64,000 bases of DNA. Origin: Sulfuricurvum sp. (lineage in GTDB: Bacteria; Campylobacterota; Campylobacteria; Campylobacterales; Sulfurimonadaceae). Of the stretch, positions 59,158 to 64,000 are shown piece after piece; the stretch's first letter is position 1, and every line of letters begins with the position of its first letter. The stretch is taken from positions 1 through 64,000 of the forward strand of contig NZ_JALNYS010000015.1 of NCBI RefSeq assembly GCF_023229695.1, given 5' to 3'. The position numbers were made by a program, and so were the translations under genes. The notes beneath the pieces are model-generated. The model was given only the letters and a program-made list of their open reading frames with translations, made no database searches and was not told the origin of the DNA.

Positions 59158-62100
59158 TTGAAAACAATTCTGGGACGTACATTTTGTGTACAAAAGATGT
59201 TTCTTTTTTTCTTTTTGGTTTCTGCCTCTGTCTGGGGGGGAGAGGGGAGTTCCGATACGGTTTCTCCCTCTGTTTCTGCCAAACCCGTTGTGATCGGAGT
59301 CCTCTCGTTTCGCCCGAAACCCCAGACTCTGGTACAGTGGAAACCGCTTGAAACGGTATTGAAACAGGCGATACCGGAGCATGATTTCATCGTTGAGCCG
59401 CTCACTTTCTCCGAACTCAATAAGGCGGTTTCAGAGCGCCGGATCGATTTTGTCCTGACCAATCCCGTCAATTACATTCTGCTGCAAAAACGGGCCGGTC
59501 TCTCCTTGCCGCTCACTACGTTGGCGGTGAATGAGAGCGGTCGCACCTCCACCGTTTTCGGCGGTGTTATTTTTACCCGTGCGGATCACAGGAACATCAA
59601 GGGGTTGGAAGATCTTAAGGGTAAAACGATTGCTGCCACCGATACGGAATCGATGGGCGGTTATCAAATGCAGATGTATGAGCTTCATCAAGCCGGTATC
59701 CGTTTGGAGAATAAGAGCAGATTTATAATGACCGGTATGCCGCACGATAACGTCGTCAAAGCGGTCCTCTCCGGAACCGCCGATGTTGGTTTTGTCCGGA
59801 GCGGAGTTTTGGAACATATGGTACGTGAGGGGGATCTAAAGCCTGAAGAGTATACGATTATCCATCGTCAGTCTCATCCGGAATTTCCGGTGGATGTTTC
59901 GACACGGCTCTACCCCGAGTGGCCGTTAGCGGCGTTGCCGGGTATCGATGAAGCGCTTGCTCGTCATGTTACTGCGGCACTTTTCAAGCTGAACAGCCAT
60001 TCTCCATATGCGCGGGCCATGCAGATCGACGGATTTACCCTTCACGCCGATTATACACCGGTTGAAAATATGCTCAGAGAGCTGCATCTCCCCCCTTTTG
60101 ACAGGGAAGGGCGACTGACGCTCAAAGAGGTCTGGAACGGTTACCGTTGGCAAATCACGGCCATGTTGTTGATGCTTGTGTTTCTCGGGCTTCTTGTTCT
60201 GATACGGTTGTTGAAAACACACCGTAAATTAAAAGAGAGCGAAGCCCATTTAAGAGCGATTGTCGAGAACGAACCCGAATGTATCAAGATTGTAGACGAA
60301 GCGGGGTATGTACTGCACATGAATCCGGCAGGGTTGGCGATGCTGGAAGCCGACGAGTTGGAACAAGTCGCCGGATACCCGATCCTTGATCGAATCGCTC
60401 CGGAATATCATGAAGCTTATCTCGCACTGCACAAGCGGGTTCTTGCCGGCGAATCGATGCATATGCAATTCGAAGGGGTCGGTCTGCATGGGACGCGGCG
60501 TTGGTTTGAGAGTCATTCCGTACCGATGCAAGATCACGGCAAGAGGGTCCATCTGGCTGTTACACGTGATATCACCGAGCAAAAAGAGGCCGAAGACAAA
60601 CTCCATTTGGCCGCCAATGTTTTTGTATATGCCCGAGAAGCGATCGTTATCACCGCGACCGATGGGACCATCATTGATGTCAATGACGCTTTTAGCCGTA
60701 TTACCGGTTACAGCCGGGACGAAGTGCTGGGGCTCAACCCCCGTTTTCTCAGCTCCGGTCGCCAAGATAAAAAGTTTTATGCCGAAATGTGGAGTGATTT
60801 GATCGAACACAGCCATTGGTACGGTGAAATCTGGAATCGTCGTAAAAATGGCGAAGTCTATGCTGAGATGCTGACGATCAGTGCCGTGCGTGACGGACAG
60901 GGGATTATTCAGCAATATGTGGCACTCTTTTCTGATATAACCCAACTCAAAGAGAATGAAGATCACCTGAAATACATCGCCCATTACGATGTTTTGACCG
61001 ATCTTCCCAACCGCGTATTGCTGGCGGAACGGATGACTCAGGCGATGGCCCTGAGCAAACGGCACTCACAGCCGCTTGCGGTTGTCTTTTTGGATTTTGA
61101 TAATTTTAAAGAGATCAACGACCATTACGGACACGCAATCGGAGATAAACTTTTAATCGCCCTCGCGGGCAATATGAGAGGGATATTGCGTGAAGGGGAT
61201 CTGCTTTCCCGATGGGGCGGGGATGAATTTGTTGCCGTTTTGATGGATCAGAGCGATATTAAAAACAGCGATACCCTTTTTGAGCAGCTGTTGGCCGCTA
61301 CATCAGAACCGATCTATATCGATAGCTGCAAGCTTCAGATATCGGTTAGCCTCGGGGTTACTTTTTATCCGCAGGCCGAGGAGGTGGATGCGGATCAATT
61401 GTTGCGTCAGGCCGATCAGGCAATGTATCAGGCAAAATTGCTGGGGAAAAACCGTTATCATATCTTTGATACTGAACAAGACCGAAGCATACGGGGATAC
61501 CATGAAGATATCGTCCGATTCCGTCAAGCCCTTGAGAACAATGAATTTATCCTCTATTATCAGCCGAAGGTGAACATGCGTACGGGTGCGGTGATCGGCG
61601 TCGAGGCGTTGATCCGGTGGCAGCATCCTGAAAAAGGGATTTTGCCTCCGGGACTCTTCCTCCCGATTATTGAGAACCACCGGCTGGCTATTGATCTGGG
61701 GGAATGGGTGATCAATGCGGCACTTGAACAAATTGAGCGCTGGCATCAGGAGGGGTTTGATATCCGGGTAAGTGTCAATATCAGTGCGAACCAATTGCAG
61801 GAGGGGAATTTTACCGAACGGTTGCATCAGATCGTGTTGGCCCATCCGAATGTAAACCACTCCAGCCTGGAGATCGAGATTCTGGAGACCAGCGCACTGG
61901 AAGATCTCACGCGAACCGCAAAAATTATTGAATCGTGCAGAGACATCGGTGTGAGTTTTGCTTTGGATGACTTCGGTACCGGATACTCTTCATTGACCTA
62001 TCTGAAACAGCTTCCCGTCTCTTTGATCAAAATCGATCAAAGTTTTGTCCGCGATATGCTGATTGATTCGAACGACCTGAATATTTTGGAAGGGGTGATC

Positions 62101-62289
62101 AGTCTGGCCAATGCTTTCCACCGACAGGTGATTGCGGAGGGGGTTGAAACACTCGAACACGGCAAGTTGTTATTGCAACTGGGATGCGAACTGGCACAAG
62201 GATATGCAATCGCCCGTCCCATGCCTGCCGAAGAGGTTCAAAACTGGACAAATTCGTGGAAATCGTTTCCGGAATGGAGAAGAGGGTGA
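59158..62289 (+). CDS. PhnD-like sensor, PAS, GGDEF and EAL protein (c-di-GMP turnover)
   Basis: The 1043-residue protein starts with a signal, then a PhnD/phosphonate-binding-type periplasmic domain (about 40-310: VVIGVLSFRPKP, FVLTNPVNYILLQ, LKGKTIAATD, GTADVGFVRSG), one membrane helix (about 330-350), two PAS domains, a GGDEF domain with intact RWGGDEF (687-691) and an EAL domain with EAL at 816-818, plus DDFGTGYSSL. It probably senses an oxyanion-like ligand and makes or degrades c-di-GMP. Both catalytic motifs look intact. The start is a TTG behind AAGAAGGGGGG. Confidence 0.9.
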   Translation: MKTILGRTFCVQKMFLFFFLVSASVWGGEGSSDTVSPSVSAKPVVIGVLSFRPKPQTLVQWKPLETVLKQAIPEHDFIVEPLTFSELNKAVSERRIDFVLTNPVNYILLQKRAGLSLPLTTLAVNESGRTSTVFGGVIFTRADHRNIKGLEDLKGKTIAATDTESMGGYQMQMYELHQAGIRLENKSRFIMTGMPHDNVVKAVLSGTADVGFVRSGVLEHMVREGDLKPEEYTIIHRQSHPEFPVDVSTRLYPEWPLAALPGIDEALARHVTAALFKLNSHSPYARAMQIDGFTLHADYTPVENMLRELHLPPFDREGRLTLKEVWNGYRWQITAMLLMLVFLGLLVLIRLLKTHRKLKESEAHLRAIVENEPECIKIVDEAGYVLHMNPAGLAMLEADELEQVAGYPILDRIAPEYHEAYLALHKRVLAGESMHMQFEGVGLHGTRRWFESHSVPMQDHGKRVHLAVTRDITEQKEAEDKLHLAANVFVYAREAIVITATDGTIIDVNDAFSRITGYSRDEVLGLNPRFLSSGRQDKKFYAEMWSDLIEHSHWYGEIWNRRKNGEVYAEMLTISAVRDGQGIIQQYVALFSDITQLKENEDHLKYIAHYDVLTDLPNRVLLAERMTQAMALSKRHSQPLAVVFLDFDNFKEINDHYGHAIGDKLLIALAGNMRGILREGDLLSRWGGDEFVAVLMDQSDIKNSDTLFEQLLAATSEPIYIDSCKLQISVSLGVTFYPQAEEVDADQLLRQADQAMYQAKLLGKNRYHIFDTEQDRSIRGYHEDIVRFRQALENNEFILYYQPKVNMRTGAVIGVEALIRWQHPEKGILPPGLFLPIIENHRLAIDLGEWVINAALEQIERWHQEGFDIRVSVNISANQLQEGNFTERLHQIVLAHPNVNHSSLEIEILETSALEDLTRTAKIIESCRDIGVSFALDDFGTGYSSLTYLKQLPVSLIKIDQSFVRDMLIDSNDLNILEGVISLANAFHRQVIAEGVETLEHGKLLLQLGCELAQGYAIARPMPAEEVQNWTNSWKSFPEWRRG

Positions 62290-62293
62290 AGGT

Positions 62294-62410
62294 GTGTTTC
62301 GTATCGTCTATGAAGTGATCGAAGCGGAGATTTTGATCCATAATATAGCGATCAAAGAGCGGGACGATATAAGCGTCCCTAAAACGGTGTTGAAGCGCCT
62401 TGAAGAATAA
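62294..62410 (+). pseudogene. Remnant of a RelE-type toxin gene (C-terminal end)
   Basis: A GTG-started frame of 38 codons reads VFRIVYEVIEAEILIHNIAI then KERDDISVPKTVLKRLEE. This fits the C-terminal strands of RelE/ParE toxins (yRIvYeV...eI.I..I..R). The N-terminal half is missing and replaced by the end of the GGDEF/EAL gene. A short functional ORF is less likely. Confidence 0.4.
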
Positions 62411-62436
62411 AATAAATAAATGTAAGAATGAATGCA

Positions 62437-64000
62437 ATGACCCAAACCCAATACCAGAACGCCGTAAAACAACTCCAAAAACACTCCTACCACTACTACG
62501 TCCTCGACGATCCGATCACAACGGACGAGGAGTACGACATCCTCTATCACAAGGTGGTAGCGTATGAGCATGAACATCCCACGCAGATCATTCCCGATTC
62601 TCCGACACAGCGGGTAGGGGATGTCCCTCAGGATAAGTTTGACAAGGCACAGCATCTAAGCCGTATGTGGAGCCTCGAAGACCTCTTTAACCGTGACGAG
62701 TTGGAGACGTGGGTCAACCGTATCACCAAAAGCTACGGCACTGTACGGTTTTACTGCGAGCCGAAATTTGACGGGGCGAGTTTGAACCTGATCTATGACA
62801 ACGGTGCGCTGGTTCAGGCGATCACGCGCGGGGACGGTGCCCTTGGGGAAGACGTGACCCAAAACGCCAAAACGATTCAGAGTATCCCGCTAACGATTGA
62901 GTATCAAGGGCGGATCGAGATACGGGGGGAAGTGGTCATTTTCAAAGAAGATTTTGAGAAGATCAACGAAGAGCGGCTGAAAAACGGCGAATCGCAGTTT
63001 GCCAATCCGCGCAACGCCGCAGCGGGGAGCCTCCGTCAGCTTGATACCCGTATCACCGCATCACGCCGCCTCGTTTTTATGCCTTATGGGATCGGCTCCA
63101 ACACACTGGAGCTTAAAAACCTCTCGGAGCGGATGGAGTGGGTCTATGCACTGGGATTTCGAAATCCCCATATGACCCATTTGTGCGAAACGAGTGAGCA
63201 GATCGAGACCTTTTACCATGAGATGCGCGTTGAGCGGGATAATTTTGCGATGCTTCTGGATGGGATGGTGATCAAGGTCGATTCCGTAGCGGTGCAAGAT
63301 GAGCTGGGTTACACGGTGAAAAATCCCCGCTGGGCGGCGGCGTATAAATTTCCCGCGATTGAGAAACTGACCGTCTTGCGCGAGGTGATCATGCAGGTGG
63401 GGCGCAGCGGTGTCGTTACCCCTGTTGCCATCGTCGAGCCGGTCGATATCGAGGGGGTGACGGTGGAGCGCTCGACGCTTCATAATTTCGATGAGATTGA
63501 GCGTAAAGATATCCGCCTCGGGGACAAGGTGATAATCTTGCGCAGCGGCGACGTCATCCCCAAGATCGTCAAGGTGATCGCTGCGGAGCGAAACGGAAGC
63601 GAGAGGGTGATAAAGCGCCCCAGGGATTGTCCGGTGTGCGGGTCCGAACTCCTCGATGAGGGGGCATTGATCAAATGCCAGAATCTGGATTGCGAAGCAC
63701 GGATCGTCAACTCGATCATCTATTTCGCCTCCAAAGCGTGCCTCAACATCGACGGGTTGGGGGACAAGATCGTTGAAGCGCTGCACAAGGCAGGACGGGT
63801 CAAAGAGCTGAGTGATCTGTTTGATCTGACGATGGAACAGCTTTTGTCCTTAGAGGGGTTCAAAGAGAAAAAGAGCCGTAATCTCCTCGATGCGATCACG
63901 GCGGCAAAGGGGTGCGATTGCTGGCGGTTCATCAATGCGCTGGGGATCGAGCACATCGGCGAGGTGGCGTCGAAGAGTCTGTGCGGTGCGTTCGGAACCG
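62437..64000 (+). CDS. ligA: NAD-dependent DNA ligase, N-terminal part (runs off the window)
   Basis: LigA seals nicks in DNA using NAD+. Present are the Ia domain (SYHYYVLDDPITTDEEYD), the adenylation site CEPKFDGASL with Lys110, GRGDGALGEDVT-like ITRGDG, RGEVVIFKEDF, ANPRNAAAGSLRQ, DGMVIKVD and KFPA, the OB-fold (VGRSGVVTPVAI), the zinc finger CPVCGS...CQNLDC and the start of the HhH domain. The ATG at 62437 is used; an in-frame ATG at 62428 is possible. The 3' end is outside the window. Confidence 0.96.
   Translation, partial: MTQTQYQNAVKQLQKHSYHYYVLDDPITTDEEYDILYHKVVAYEHEHPTQIIPDSPTQRVGDVPQDKFDKAQHLSRMWSLEDLFNRDELETWVNRITKSYGTVRFYCEPKFDGASLNLIYDNGALVQAITRGDGALGEDVTQNAKTIQSIPLTIEYQGRIEIRGEVVIFKEDFEKINEERLKNGESQFANPRNAAAGSLRQLDTRITASRRLVFMPYGIGSNTLELKNLSERMEWVYALGFRNPHMTHLCETSEQIETFYHEMRVERDNFAMLLDGMVIKVDSVAVQDELGYTVKNPRWAAAYKFPAIEKLTVLREVIMQVGRSGVVTPVAIVEPVDIEGVTVERSTLHNFDEIERKDIRLGDKVIILRSGDVIPKIVKVIAAERNGSERVIKRPRDCPVCGSELLDEGALIKCQNLDCEARIVNSIIYFASKACLNIDGLGDKIVEALHKAGRVKELSDLFDLTMEQLLSLEGFKEKKSRNLLDAITAAKGCDCWRFINALGIEHIGEVASKSLCGAFGT

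Noticed and set aside
1..64000. tRNA or rRNA genes
   Set aside because: No cloverleaf-like intergenic segment with a T-loop GTTCRAN pattern in a fitting context and no rRNA core sequence was seen.

Overview
The window looks like the chromosome of a hydrogen- and sulfur-oxidising member of the Campylobacterota (former Epsilonproteobacteria), most like Sulfuricurvum or Sulfurimonas. The main reasons are a Wolinella-type hydABCDE uptake [NiFe]-hydrogenase operon with a HypF-like HydE, a cytoplasmic HupUV-like hydrogenase with its own TetR regulator, and housekeeping genes (ileS, gatA, guaB, metY/metX, dapC, murC, mutS2, ligA) of epsilonproteobacterial character. The genus is an inference from gene content, not a database match.

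Layout. 1-10.8 kb: core genes (ileS end, gatA, guaB, metY-metX-xseB-nitrilase homolog, a 7TM sensor kinase, a ThiF-like enzyme, a lipoprotein cytochrome c and a small Ala/Glu-rich lipoprotein). 11.1-43.9 kb: a large hydrogenase region. It holds tetR-hupU-hupV, a reverse-strand RND efflux operon with a MarR regulator, hydABCDE-hypF, a nickel transporter, and hypBCD, hypE and hypA. This region is cut by accessory DNA in three places: a TPR protein/AAA ATPase pair plus a transposase-like gene (28.8-33.3 kb); a DUF4258/MqsA-type pair, a Fic protein and a Septu-like ATPase/HNH pair between hypD and hypE (36.6-41.2 kb); and a toxin-antitoxin scar with a duplicated hypE-hypA junction (42.2-43.5 kb). 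43.9-54.5 kb: core genes (polysaccharide deacetylase, dapC-like, murC, mutS2) split by a very AT-rich ABC-3C defence cassette headed by an HrgA-like gene (46.7-50.6 kb). 54.5-58.6 kb: an accessory strip with a membrane-anchored PD-(D/E)XK nuclease, a HEPN protein, an orphan small ORF, a DUF4160/DUF2442 pair and a Phd/RelE pair, between dispersed palindromic repeats. 58.6-64 kb: a secreted His/Arg-rich protein, a PhnD-PAS-GGDEF-EAL protein, a toxin remnant and the start of ligA.

How the genes work together. HydABC is the periplasmic, membrane-bound uptake hydrogenase. HydD matures the large subunit, HydE (a degenerate HypF paralog) assists, and HypA-F plus the nickel transporter build the NiFe(CN)2CO site. 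The hydA and nickel-transporter promoters carry the same 15-bp partly palindromic site, which suggests a shared hydrogen/nickel regulon. HupUV lacks an export signal and a cleavable C-terminal tail, as expected of a cytoplasmic H2 sensor or group 2 enzyme.

Two families of multi-hairpin dispersed repeats lie between genes. One has three nearly full copies with compensatory base changes in its stems. The most novel candidate systems are the TPR/AAA ATPase pair and this structured repeat family. The Septu-like and ABC-3C cassettes belong to recognised but thinly characterised defence classes. I saw no rRNA, tRNA or CRISPR array. All calls come from reading the sequence and recalling family motifs; no searches were run.
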